DNA of 64,000 bases, taken from the NCBI RefSeq assembly GCF_003853705.1, contig NZ_QTQI01000008.1, positions 1 to 64,000 of the forward strand, in the 5' to 3' direction. The notes under the pieces were generated by a model. The model made no database searches, had not been told where the DNA came from, and saw nothing but the letters and a program-made list of their open reading frames with translations. Origin of the DNA: Burkholderia sp. Bp8992. GTDB taxonomy: Bacteria > Pseudomonadota > Gammaproteobacteria > Burkholderiales > Burkholderiaceae. Below are positions 50,449 to 57,961 of the stretch, piece by piece. Each line of letters begins with the position of its first letter. Position 1 is the stretch's first letter. The position numbers were made by a program, and so were the translations under genes.

Positions 50449-50826
50449 ATGTCCGATTCGAATCCGCTGCCGCTGCGCGTCCTGTTCTGCTGCGGCGTGT
50501 CGCAGAACTTCTTCGACCTGCCGCGCGAGAAAATCGGCGAAGTGTGGCAGGCGTACGGCGCGATGCTCGCGGCCGTCGAGGCGATGCCCGGCGTGCGCGT
50601 GCTCGGCGTGATGGACGACGACCGCCTCGTGGTCGGCCAGGCCGACGGCGCGCCGTGGACCTTCTACATCATGGCCGACGTCGCCGATTTCGACACGACG
50701 GTCGCCGTGTGCAACCTGTACCGCACGACGCCCGTCGGCGAATACAACCTGTGGCGCTACGGCAAGATCGAGGCACGCGTCGGCCGCGCGCTGGCCGTGC
50801 CGCCGGCCGCGAAGCCCGCCGCGTGA
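50449..50826 (+). CDS. iacB: Small auxin-catabolism protein
   Basis: 125 residues. Compact alpha-beta sequence starting LPLRVLFCCGVSQNFFDLPREKIGEVWQAYGAMLAAVEAMPGVRVLGVMDDD, with WTFYIMADVADFDTTVAVCNLYRTTPVGEYNLWRYGKIEARVGRAL near the end. No domain of clear catalytic type is visible; the fold looks like a ferredoxin-like dimeric alpha-beta barrel. Recognised by position between iacA and iacI and by length. In the iac pathway its role is not well defined from sequence. Confidence 0.8.
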   Translation: MSDSNPLPLRVLFCCGVSQNFFDLPREKIGEVWQAYGAMLAAVEAMPGVRVLGVMDDDRLVVGQADGAPWTFYIMADVADFDTTVAVCNLYRTTPVGEYNLWRYGKIEARVGRALAVPPAAKPAA

Positions 50827-50834
50827 GGCGCGCG

Positions 50835-51356
50835 ATGGCCGACCTGTCACCGGAGCTGATCGACGCGCTCGTCCAGCGCATGGCGGCGCTCGACGCCGAG
50901 CGCGCGGTGCGCGCGACGATCACGCGCTACATGGCGCTGTGCGACGTGCCCGAGGATGCCGGTGACGGCCCGTCGCTCGCCGAGCTGTTCGCCGCCGACG
51001 CGGTGTGGGAAGGCATCGGCCCGCAGTACGCGCAGAAGTTCGGCCGCCTCGAAGGCACGGCCGCGATCGTCGCGATGCTCGGCCGCTACCTGCCGCCCGA
51101 TCCGCATTTCTCGGCGAACCTGCACTTCCTGACGTCGGAATCGATCGAGATCGGCGCCGGCAACGCGAGCGCGCGCGGCCGCTGGATCATGCTGCAGGCA
51201 TCGCGCTATGCGAGCGGCACGGCCGAACTGATCGCCGCGCGGCTGACCGTCGATTTCGCGCCGGCCGCCAATGGCTCCGCGTGGCTGATCCGCCATTTCC
51301 GCACCGAGCGCGTGCTCGACGGCCCCTGGCCGCTCGCCGCCGCGCCACGGTCCTGA
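50835..51356 (+). CDS. iacI: SnoaL-like protein of auxin catabolism
   Basis: 173 residues. MAALDAERAVRATITRYMALCDVPEDAGDGPSLAELFAADAVWEGIG is a classical SnoaL/NTF2-like beginning, with ANLHFLTSESIEIG and a beta-rich end. The ATG at 50835 follows GAGG; a GTG at 50823 overlapping the iacB stop (GTGA) is an alternative. It acts after IacA in the auxin pathway; the fold is used by hydrolases and isomerases, but the exact reaction cannot be read from sequence. Confidence 0.8.
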   Translation: MADLSPELIDALVQRMAALDAERAVRATITRYMALCDVPEDAGDGPSLAELFAADAVWEGIGPQYAQKFGRLEGTAAIVAMLGRYLPPDPHFSANLHFLTSESIEIGAGNASARGRWIMLQASRYASGTAELIAARLTVDFAPAANGSAWLIRHFRTERVLDGPWPLAAAPRS

Positions 51357-51387
51357 TGCTTCCCCCTGCTTTCGCACGATACCGACC

Positions 51388-52512
51388 ATGACAGGCTTCA
51401 TCGACACCTTCACGCTCGGCGGCCCCGGCCCCACGATCGCGATCAAGGACACGATCGACATCGCAGGCCACCCGACCCGCGCGGCGAGCCGCGCGCTCGC
51501 CGGCGCACCGCCGGCCGCCCGGCATGCGGACGTGGTCCGCTTGCTGCTCGACGCCGGCTGGCAGATCGCCGGCAAGGCGAACATGCACGAACTCGCGTTC
51601 GGGATGACCGGCATCAACGACTACACGGGTACGCCCGTCAATCCGCAAGATCCCGCGCGCATTCCCGGCGGCTCGTCGAGCGGCTCCGCATCGCTCGTCG
51701 GGCTCGGCGCCGTCGACGCGGCGCTCGGCACCGATACCGGCGGCTCGATTCGCGGGCCCGCTGCGTGCTGCGGCGTGGCGGGGCTGAAGCCGACGTTCGG
51801 CCGCGTATCGCGACGCGGCGTCGCGCCCGCCGACACGACGCTCGATTGCGTCGGGCCGTTCGCCCGCGATATCCGCACGCTCGTCGCAGTGATGGCCGCG
51901 ATCGCGCCGGGCTTCGATCGTGCGCAAGCCACTGTCTCCGCGTCGGGTTGCACGGTTGCGCGCATCACCGTCGAAGCCGATCCTGCGATCGCCGCCGCGC
52001 TCGATGCGGCCGTTCGTGCATCGGGCCTGCGCTCGCACGAGGTCGTGCTCGACGCCATGCCGGCCTCGTTCGCCGCGGGGCTCACCGTCATCAATGCGGA
52101 AACGTCCCGCGCGTTCGGTCATCTGGTCGAAACCGGCCGGCTCGGCGCCGATCTCGACGCGCGCCTGCGCACGGCCGCGACGACGACACCCGCGGCAATC
52201 GAGGACGCCGAGGCCGTCCGCACACGCTTCACCGCGCAGGTCGATGCGGCGCTCGACCACGCGGACGTGCTCGTGCTGCCGACGCTGCCCGCATTGCCGA
52301 TCACGCTGCAGCAGGCACGCGACGGCATGTCGGTCATCGCGATGTCGTCGCTGATCCGGCCGTTCAACCTGAGCGGCCATCCGGCGCTCAGCCTGCCGCT
52401 GCCGCTCGCCGGCTCGCCGCTGAAGGCCGGGCTGCAGATCGTCGGGCGCAAGGGCGCGGACGAACAGGTCTGCGCGATCGCTGCACATTTCGAAGCGGCA
52501 CTCGCCGCATGA
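51388..52512 (+). CDS. iacH: Amidase-signature enzyme of auxin catabolism
   Basis: 374 residues, shorter than typical ~450-residue amidases. The triad is visible: K20 in AIKDTID, the cis-Ser in PGGSSSGSASL (about 93-103) and the nucleophile S120 in GTDTGGSIRGPAACCG. It ends with a C-terminal VGRKGADEQVCAIAAHFE. The iac pathway contains one amidase (IacH). The C-terminal part is close in length to GatA-like shorter members. The downstream iacE gene starts at 52572, or possibly at 52509, overlapping the iacH stop. Confidence 0.85.
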   Translation: MTGFIDTFTLGGPGPTIAIKDTIDIAGHPTRAASRALAGAPPAARHADVVRLLLDAGWQIAGKANMHELAFGMTGINDYTGTPVNPQDPARIPGGSSSGSASLVGLGAVDAALGTDTGGSIRGPAACCGVAGLKPTFGRVSRRGVAPADTTLDCVGPFARDIRTLVAVMAAIAPGFDRAQATVSASGCTVARITVEADPAIAAALDAAVRASGLRSHEVVLDAMPASFAAGLTVINAETSRAFGHLVETGRLGADLDARLRTAATTTPAAIEDAEAVRTRFTAQVDAALDHADVLVLPTLPALPITLQQARDGMSVIAMSSLIRPFNLSGHPALSLPLPLAGSPLKAGLQIVGRKGADEQVCAIAAHFEAALAA

Positions 52513-52571
52513 ATCACGATGCGGGCGCCGCTTCAACCGGCGTGCGCCCGCGAACCTGGGAACCACACACC

Positions 52572-53315
52572 ATGTCAGATCGAGTCGTCCTCGTCACCGG
52601 CGCCGCGCGCGGGCTCGGCGCCGTCATCGCCGAGCGCTTTCATGCAGCCGGCTACCGCGTCGCACTGGCCGATATCGCCGCCGACGCCATTCACGCGCAT
52701 GCACGCGACCTCGACCCGAGCGGTGAACGCGCGATCGCGCTGCCGCTCGACGTCACGTCGAAACGCGATTTCGAAGCCGCGCGCGATGCACTCGTCGCGC
52801 GCTGGGGCACGATCGACGTGCTCGTCAACAATGCGGGCGCGTCGAAGGTGGTGCCGATAATGGAGATCACGGCCGAGCAGTTCGACCAGGTGATCGACGT
52901 GAACCTGCGCAGCGTGCTGTTCGGCTGCCAGGTGTTCGGCCGGTATTTCGCGGAACGCGGCGCGGGCCGCATCGTCAACATCGCGTCGCTCGCGGGGCAG
53001 AACGGCGGCTCGGCGACGGGCGCGCACTACGCGGCCGCGAAAGGCGGCACGCTGACGCTGACCAAGGTGTTCGCACGCGATCTCGCCGCGCAGGGCGTGA
53101 CCGTCAACGCGATCTCGCCGGGCCCGCTCGACCTGCCGATCGTGTATGAAAGCGTCGCGCCGGAAAAGCTGCGCCAGGTGCTGGCGAGCCTGCCGGGCGG
53201 CAAGCTCGGATCGGCCGGCTTCGTGGCGGATGCCGCCGTATTGCTCGCATCGGGCGATGCGCATTTCGCGAACGGCGCATGCTGGGACATCAACGGCGGG
53301 CTGTACATGCGCTGA
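52572..53315 (+). CDS. iacE: SDR-family oxidoreductase of auxin catabolism
   Basis: 247 residues. VVLVTGAARGLGAVIAERFH is the cofactor loop; NNAGA, IVNIASLAG and YAAAKGG (YxxxK) are all present, as in classical NAD(P)-dependent dehydrogenases. In other iac clusters IacE acts with IacA in forming dioxindole-3-acetate. The chosen start 52572 has GGGAA 12 bases upstream; an in-frame ATG at 52509 overlapping iacH (ATGA) would add 21 residues. Last gene of the iacABIHE run, convergent with iacR1. Confidence 0.88.
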   Translation: MSDRVVLVTGAARGLGAVIAERFHAAGYRVALADIAADAIHAHARDLDPSGERAIALPLDVTSKRDFEAARDALVARWGTIDVLVNNAGASKVVPIMEITAEQFDQVIDVNLRSVLFGCQVFGRYFAERGAGRIVNIASLAGQNGGSATGAHYAAAKGGTLTLTKVFARDLAAQGVTVNAISPGPLDLPIVYESVAPEKLRQVLASLPGGKLGSAGFVADAAVLLASGDAHFANGACWDINGGLYMR

Positions 53316-53328
53316 GCCCGCCGGCGCC

Positions 53329-53964
53329 TCATCGCGACGACTCGCCGTCGTCGCCCCACACGACCATCACGTCGCGCACGAGCGCGGCGATCGACGTCGC
53401 GCCGAGCTTCTCCTTGATGCTCGCGCGATGCACGTCGACGGTCTTCACGCTGATCGACAGGTCCGCCGCGATCTGCTTGCTGCCCTTGCCGTCCACGACG
53501 CCGCGCAGCACTTCCTTCTCGCGCGCGGTCAGCGCATCGAGCCGCTGGCGCAGCTCGCGGTGACGCTGGCTCACCGCATGCCGCTGCTGCGCGAGCCGCA
53601 GCGCGCGCTGCACGCGTTCGAGCATCTGCTGCGAGTTGTACGGCTTCTCTACGAAATCGATCGCGCCGTTCTGCAGTGCGCGCACCGACATCGGAATGTC
53701 GCCGTGCCCGCTGACGAAGATCACCGGCAGCGTCGCGCCGCGCGCATTCAGTTCGGCCTGCACGTCGAAGCCGCTTTTCTCCGGCATCCGCACGTCGAGC
53801 ACGAGGCACGCGGGCAGGTTCACGTCGAAGCGCGCGAGAAAATCGGCCGCGTTCGCGAACCCTTCGGACGCGATGCCGACCGATTCGAGCAACCATGCGA
53901 GCGACGTCCGCATGCCGCTGTCGTCGTCGACGATGTATACGATCGGTGCGGGTGACGTCGTCAT
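53329..53964 (-). CDS. iacR1: FixJ/NarL-type response regulator
   Basis: 211 residues. Receiver: VYIVDDDSGMRTSLAWLL, phospho-acceptor D57 in CLVLDVRMPEKSGFD, and the Lys in FVEKPY. The C-terminal LuxR-type HTH (about 145-205) reads LTAREKEVLRGVVDGKGSKQIAADLSISVKTVDVHRASIKEKLGATS. It is the natural partner of the orphan-looking PAS kinase at 47451, the only kinase in the window. Convergent with iacE; divergent from iacG with a 354-base gap. A two-component pair responding to auxin is known in the Paraburkholderia iac cluster. Confidence 0.82.
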   Translation of the reverse strand: MTTSPAPIVYIVDDDSGMRTSLAWLLESVGIASEGFANAADFLARFDVNLPACLVLDVRMPEKSGFDVQAELNARGATLPVIFVSGHGDIPMSVRALQNGAIDFVEKPYNSQQMLERVQRALRLAQQRHAVSQRHRELRQRLDALTAREKEVLRGVVDGKGSKQIAADLSISVKTVDVHRASIKEKLGATSIAALVRDVMVVWGDDGESSR

Positions 53965-54318
53965 CGCGGGTGTCTCGCTGAATATCGGTATGGGTATCGC
54001 ACGCGCTGCGCGAGAGGCCGGTGGCCGGCATGCCGCGTGCGTCGTTCGCTGGGGGTGTGCGGCACATCATAACGAGCCGAAAACCCGCTGGAAACCCCTT
54101 CACGTGCTGCATGAATGCACAATCGCGGTTTTTTTCCGGGCCATGCGGCGCGCATCTAGGTAGAACCTTTAGACGCGTTGGCGAGAACGCCATCTTCATC
54201 GTCAATCGTGCGAATGGTCGGCCGCATTTTCGCGACGTACGCTTGGGTCATCGTCGGCGATCCGGCGCTGCCCAAGCAGCGTTGTGCAATCGCCGCTCTC
54301 GTCCAACCAGGAGCGCCC
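53965..54318. other. Divergent region between iacR1 and iacG
   Basis: 354 bases without a gene. It carries the CGCATCT/CTTTAG motif (54151-54172) and the ribosome site CAGGAGC of iacG. A T-run at 54130-54136 (GGTTTTTTTCC) lies in the middle, without a strong stem before it. Confidence 0.5.
54151..54172. promoter_or_regulatory. Motif shared with the iacA promoter, copy 2 (iacG/iacR1 region)
   Basis: CGCATCT (54151-54157) and CTTTAG (54167-54172) are 9 bases apart, with TGGC and GAAC downstream in the same order as in the iacA promoter. Within it AGGT-AGA-ACCT (54158-54168) is an inverted repeat. It is 146 bases before iacG. A candidate IacR1 binding site. Confidence 0.5.
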
Positions 54319-54864
54319 ATGTCTTCCATGACCGATATCCAGCGACCGGCCCGCGTCGAACCGACCGACGCGCAGAAGGCCTTCCGCCAGGCGATGGCCC
54401 ACCTCGGCGCAGCCGTCAACGTGATCACCACGGCCGGGCCGCACGGCCGCTGCGGGATCACCGCGAGCGCCGTGTGCTCCGTCACCGATGCGCCGCCGAC
54501 GCTGCTCGTGTGCCTGAACCGGTCGAGCGCGATGCACGCGACCTTCGAGCGCAACCGCCATGTCTGCATCAACGTGCTGCCGGCCGAGCACGAGCAGCTC
54601 GCACGACACTTCGCAGGGCTCACCGACCTGCCGATGGAGCGGCGTTTCGACCTGCCGGTGTGGGATCGGGGCGAGCAGGACGTACCCGTGCTGCGCGACG
54701 CGCTCGCGAGCCTGCAGGGCACGATCGCCGAGATGAAGAAGGTCGGCTCGCATTCGGTGATGTTCATCGAGGCGACGTCGATCCGCGTGCGCGACGACGG
54801 CGACAGTCTCATCTACTTCAGCCGTGCGTTTCATCGCGTGTCGCGCACCGCCTGCGTGCGGTGA
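54319..54864 (+). CDS. iacG: Flavin reductase for the auxin monooxygenase
   Basis: 181 residues. AFRQAMAHLGAAVNVITTAGPHGRCGITASAVCSVTDAPPTLLVCLNRSSAMH is the N-terminal split-barrel of the HpaC-type NAD(P)H:flavin oxidoreductase family. The rest includes HVCINVLPAEHEQLARHFAG. It should supply reduced flavin to IacA. On its own transcript, divergent from iacR1 and sharing a promoter motif with iacA. Start has CAGGAGC upstream. Confidence 0.9.
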   Translation: MSSMTDIQRPARVEPTDAQKAFRQAMAHLGAAVNVITTAGPHGRCGITASAVCSVTDAPPTLLVCLNRSSAMHATFERNRHVCINVLPAEHEQLARHFAGLTDLPMERRFDLPVWDRGEQDVPVLRDALASLQGTIAEMKKVGSHSVMFIEATSIRVRDDGDSLIYFSRAFHRVSRTACVR

Positions 54865-54875
54865 CGTTCGCGTGA

Positions 54876-56123
54876 CTACGCGGGCGGCCGCAATGCGCGC
54901 TGCCCGGCCGCGAGCGCCGCACCCGCGAACAGCGTCAGCGCCGAATACACGAGCCCGCGCGCGAGCCCCGCGCTGTCCGACACCCAGCCGATCGCGACCG
55001 GCCCCGCGATCTGGCCGAATGCAAACACCGTCGTGAACGCGCTGATCCCCTTCGCCCAGCCGTCGGGCGGCAGGTTGTGTCGCACGAAGGCCGTCGTCGA
55101 CGCGACGGCCGACAGGAACGTCGCGCCGAACAGCACGCCCGACGCAAACGCGGCGGCCGGGTGCACGAACATCGCGGGCATCAGCGTCGCGATGCCGAGC
55201 AGTGCGTTGAGCACGGCGAGCGCCTGGCCGCCGCGCATCCGGTCGAGCAGCGCCGACCACAGCCGCGCCGACACGACGGTCGCGACACCCAGCATCACGT
55301 AGAACGCCGAGACGACCGTGCCGTTCATGCCCGCGCCGCGCAGCAGCGCGACGATGAACGTCATGTAGCCGATATAGCCGACACCGAACAGGCCGTAGCC
55401 GGCCAGCGCGAGTGCGAAGCGGGCCGCGCTCGCGGTTGGCGCGGGCACCGCGCCTTGCGGCCTGGCCGGCGCCGCATGCCCATGCTCGATGCGGCGCGCG
55501 GCCGACACGGCCACCGCCGAGAACAGCACGCATGCGGCCGCGAGCGCGAACCATGCCGGCTGCCAGCCGTGCACGCCCTGCGTGAGCGTGGCCGGCACGA
55601 GCAGCGACGACGCGACGATGCCCCACCCCGTGCCGCCGTAATAGAGGCCGAGCAGCAGCCCCGCATCGCGCGGCGACGCCGACGCGAGCCGCGCGGCCAG
55701 CACGCCGCCGCTGATGAAGATCAACGCGCTTCCGACACCCGTTGCCAGCCGCTGCACGAGCAGCGCGTGCATGCCCGGCGTGAGCCCGCACGTCGCCATC
55801 AGCACCACGGTCAGTACGCAGCCGGCCGCCAGCAGCGTGCCCGCGCGCCAGCGCCGCGACAGCAACGGAAACGCGAGCGCACCGATCAGGTAGCCGGCCG
55901 CGTTCGCGGTGTTCAACGCACCGGCCTGCGCGAACGTCCAGCCGAGATCGGCCTTCATCGGCGGCAGCAGCAACGCATACGAAAAGCGCGCGAGGCCGAG
56001 TGCGATCGCGCTGCCGAGCGACAGGCCGATCGCGAGCCGCCACGCGGCCATGCGGTCGGGATCGGTTGTGCCGGCGTCCGGCCGCGAGGGGCCGGCATGC
56101 TCCGGTTGCGGCGCTGCGCGCAT
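54876..56123 (-). CDS. YbfB/YjiJ-family MFS transporter
   Basis: 415 residues. After a ~25-residue polar N-terminus the first helices read LAIGLSLGSAIALGLARFSYALLLPPMKADLGWTFAQAGALNTANAAGYLIGA, the pattern of the YbfB/YjiJ family. Twelve helices are likely. It lies convergent with iacG and may be the second transporter of the auxin cluster (a counterpart of iacT2), but no direct sequence evidence of substrate exists. A generic efflux or sugar-type exporter remains possible. Confidence 0.8.
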   Translation of the reverse strand: MRAAPQPEHAGPSRPDAGTTDPDRMAAWRLAIGLSLGSAIALGLARFSYALLLPPMKADLGWTFAQAGALNTANAAGYLIGALAFPLLSRRWRAGTLLAAGCVLTVVLMATCGLTPGMHALLVQRLATGVGSALIFISGGVLAARLASASPRDAGLLLGLYYGGTGWGIVASSLLVPATLTQGVHGWQPAWFALAAACVLFSAVAVSAARRIEHGHAAPARPQGAVPAPTASAARFALALAGYGLFGVGYIGYMTFIVALLRGAGMNGTVVSAFYVMLGVATVVSARLWSALLDRMRGGQALAVLNALLGIATLMPAMFVHPAAAFASGVLFGATFLSAVASTTAFVRHNLPPDGWAKGISAFTTVFAFGQIAGPVAIGWVSDSAGLARGLVYSALTLFAGAALAAGQRALRPPA

Positions 56124-56297
56124 CGCGGTGTCTCCATCGTCGTTCGAGGCCGGTGCGGACCTCGGGCCCGCACCGACGGCGCGCGTGGCGTGGCCGATAC
56201 GGAAACCGTGTTGTGGTGGGCGTCGATCCCGATGGCCGGAACCGGTGCGCCGATCGGCCCATGATACTTGACCGGCCGCGCGCCCGGCACGCGTGCG

Positions 56298-56843
56298 CTA
56301 CGCGCCCAGTCCGGCGGCAAACGCGGTGAAAAGCGCGCGCCCCTCATGCCACTGCGCCACCCCGGAAGCCGCGTTCAAATGGCCACGCGTGCCGAGCACC
56401 AGCGGCGTCGCGCCGCGTGCCGCCGCCCATGCGATGGCTCGCCCGGACGGGTCATACGGATCGTCCGAACTGGCGATCGCCACCACCGGCCGGTTGCCGA
56501 AATCCTCATCCGGCACACGTGCGAACGCCCGGGCCTCGACCGGAAAACGCGGACCGTCCGGATCCGGCACGGCCACGAGAAACGCCCCGTGCACAGCGCG
56601 CGTTGCGGCGCCACGCCAATGCGCGAACAACAGGCACCCGAGGGAATGACACACCACGATCGGCGGCGTCCCGGCCTCCGCGACGGCCGCATCCAGCGCC
56701 CCGATCCAGTCCGTCAAGTCGGGGGTGTCCCACGACGCCGGCGCGATTCGCGCGGCATGTGGAAACGCCGCCTCCCAGTGGGTCTGCCAGTGATCCGCTC
56801 CCGAGTTGCCGATCCCCGGCACGATGACGATGCTTCGATCCAT
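56298..56843 (-). CDS. RBBP9/YdeN-family serine hydrolase
   Basis: 181 residues. IVIVPGIGNSGADHWQTHWEAAFP (about 4-27) and VVCHSLGCLLFAHW, with the GxSxG-like CHSLGC nucleophile, then the acid in SSDDPYDPS and the terminal His in TRGHLNAASG, form the triad of RBBP9-like alpha/beta hydrolases. The start at 56843 has AGGGAGA upstream. Divergent from the Lrp gene. The substrate is unknown. Confidence 0.88.
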   Translation of the reverse strand: MDRSIVIVPGIGNSGADHWQTHWEAAFPHAARIAPASWDTPDLTDWIGALDAAVAEAGTPPIVVCHSLGCLLFAHWRGAATRAVHGAFLVAVPDPDGPRFPVEARAFARVPDEDFGNRPVVAIASSDDPYDPSGRAIAWAAARGATPLVLGTRGHLNAASGVAQWHEGRALFTAFAAGLGA

Positions 56844-56960
56844 TCCCGTCTCCCTGAACATGAGGGCTCCCAGTCTGACCCGCCGGGCTTCCGCACGGAA
56901 TGGCAAGTCATCGGATATTGGGACAGAATTCCGATGAATCAACGGAACAGGAACACCGAG

Positions 56961-57416
56961 ATGCCCGATGGAGAACTGGATCGCCTGGATATTTCGATCA
57001 TCGAAGCGTTGCAGGAGAATGCGCGCACGCCGTTGTCCGAAGTCGGCCGGCGCATCGGCCTGTCGCAGCCGGCGACGTCGGAGCGCGTCAAGCGCCTGGA
57101 GGAGCGCGGCATCATCGCCGGCTACACCGCGCGGATCGATCCCGTCGCGCTCGGGTTGGGGATGATGGCCATCATCCGGCTGAAAACGACGCACGAACAC
57201 ATCAAACCGGCGTTGAGTGCGTTCGCCGAGATGCCGCACGTCATCGAGATTCATCGCATGACCGGCGAGGACTGCTTCTTGCTGAAGGTGCTCGTGCCGA
57301 CGCCCGGCCAGTTGGAGACCCTCATCGACGCAATCGCCCGCTTCGGCGCGGTCACGACTTCCCTCGTACTCCGGTCCGAGCCGGTCAAGCCGCTCGGCAA
57401 GGCCCTGTTGGGCTGA
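56961..57416 (+). CDS. Lrp/AsnC-family transcriptional regulator
   Basis: 151 residues from the ATG at 56961 (AGGA 8 bases upstream); an in-frame ATG at 56934 with GGGA upstream is an alternative. HTH: LDRLDISIIEALQENARTPLSEVGRRIGLSQPATSERVKRLEERGIIAGYTARID. The C-terminal RAM domain includes MMAIIRLKTTHEHIKPAL and HRMTGEDCFLLKVLV. It may regulate the divergent hydrolase gene and the peptide locus that follows 364 bases downstream; it could sense an amino acid. Confidence 0.9.
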   Translation: MPDGELDRLDISIIEALQENARTPLSEVGRRIGLSQPATSERVKRLEERGIIAGYTARIDPVALGLGMMAIIRLKTTHEHIKPALSAFAEMPHVIEIHRMTGEDCFLLKVLVPTPGQLETLIDAIARFGAVTTSLVLRSEPVKPLGKALLG

Positions 57417-57780
57417 AGCCGGCAACGGTCCCGCGGCGCATGCATCGTTCGTGAATGACGAAAAGAGAAACGATCGATGCAATTGGATTCCCGATTCGAA
57501 AAATCGCGTTAATCAAGCAATCGATCACGGCCCCAATATTCGATAAAAATTCGGCGCCGCTCATGATTCAGCTTATTCGCGTCGAAAACGCGACGGACGG
57601 GAAATTCCGCGTGTTTAGCACGCCCTGGCTAAAATCCTTGCAACGCATTGCATTCGCAAATTCGTCAGACTAATATCGACGCCACTTGTCCGGCATTCAC
57701 AAAATGCTGAACGAGGAGCGGGAATGTTTTTTACCGCGCTTCCATGTTGAATCACTCATGTTCACCACAGGAGAATTGAC
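57417..57780. other. AT-richer leader region before the peptide gene
   Basis: 364 bases, clearly less GC-rich than its surroundings (25 of 60 bases are G or C over 57481-57540). It holds an inverted repeat CGATT-N5-AATCG (57492-57506) and, at its end, AGGAG (57769-57773). A 72-codon open frame at 57455-57673 lacks a convincing ribosome site and is not called as a gene. Confidence 0.5.
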
Positions 57781-57903
57781 ATGCAGGACACCCAGCAGAT
57801 CGAATTGCTTGACTGGATGCAGGAAGACACGCACCCCGAGGCCGTCGACATGATGGTCGAGGACGCCGTGGTGCCGTTCGGCACCGCGCTCTGGCCGGTC
57901 TGA
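57781..57903 (+). CDS. 40-residue acidic peptide, candidate precursor peptide
   Basis: The ATG is preceded by AGGAG at a 7-base distance. The 40-residue product has nine Asp/Glu, no Lys or Arg, and a hydrophobic end PFGTALWPV after an acidic helical-looking first part (IELLDWMQEDTH...VDMMVEDAVV). That layout, a helical acidic leader plus a short core with Trp-Pro-Val at the end, is typical of ribosomal peptide precursors. It is directly followed by a strong hairpin and an M29-like enzyme gene. No known family is recognised, so leader and core limits are inference. Confidence 0.6.
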   Translation: MQDTQQIELLDWMQEDTHPEAVDMMVEDAVVPFGTALWPV

Positions 57904-57920
57904 GCGGGCCACCCGTTCTC

Positions 57921-57944
57921 GCGGAAGGGCCGCGGCCCTTCCGC
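57921..57944 (+). terminator. Perfect 24-bp palindromic hairpin between the peptide and M29 genes
   Basis: The 24 bases are their own reverse complement, giving a 10-bp stem (arms GCGGAAGGGC / GCCCTTCCGC) and a CGCG loop. It starts 17 bases after the peptide stop and 17 before the next start. No T-run follows, so it probably acts as a partial attenuator or stabilising stem, giving more peptide than enzyme. Confidence 0.65.
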
Positions 57945-57961
57945 CGCTTCCGGAGACACGC

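Noticed and set aside
53965-54318. Intrinsic terminator at the T-run in the iacR1/iacG gap
   Set aside because: The TTTTTTT run at 54130-54136 has no stable stem directly before it on either strand.
57455-57673. 72-codon open frame upstream of the peptide gene
   Set aside because: No convincing ribosome binding site, odd composition and no domain; likely a chance frame in an AT-richer leader region.
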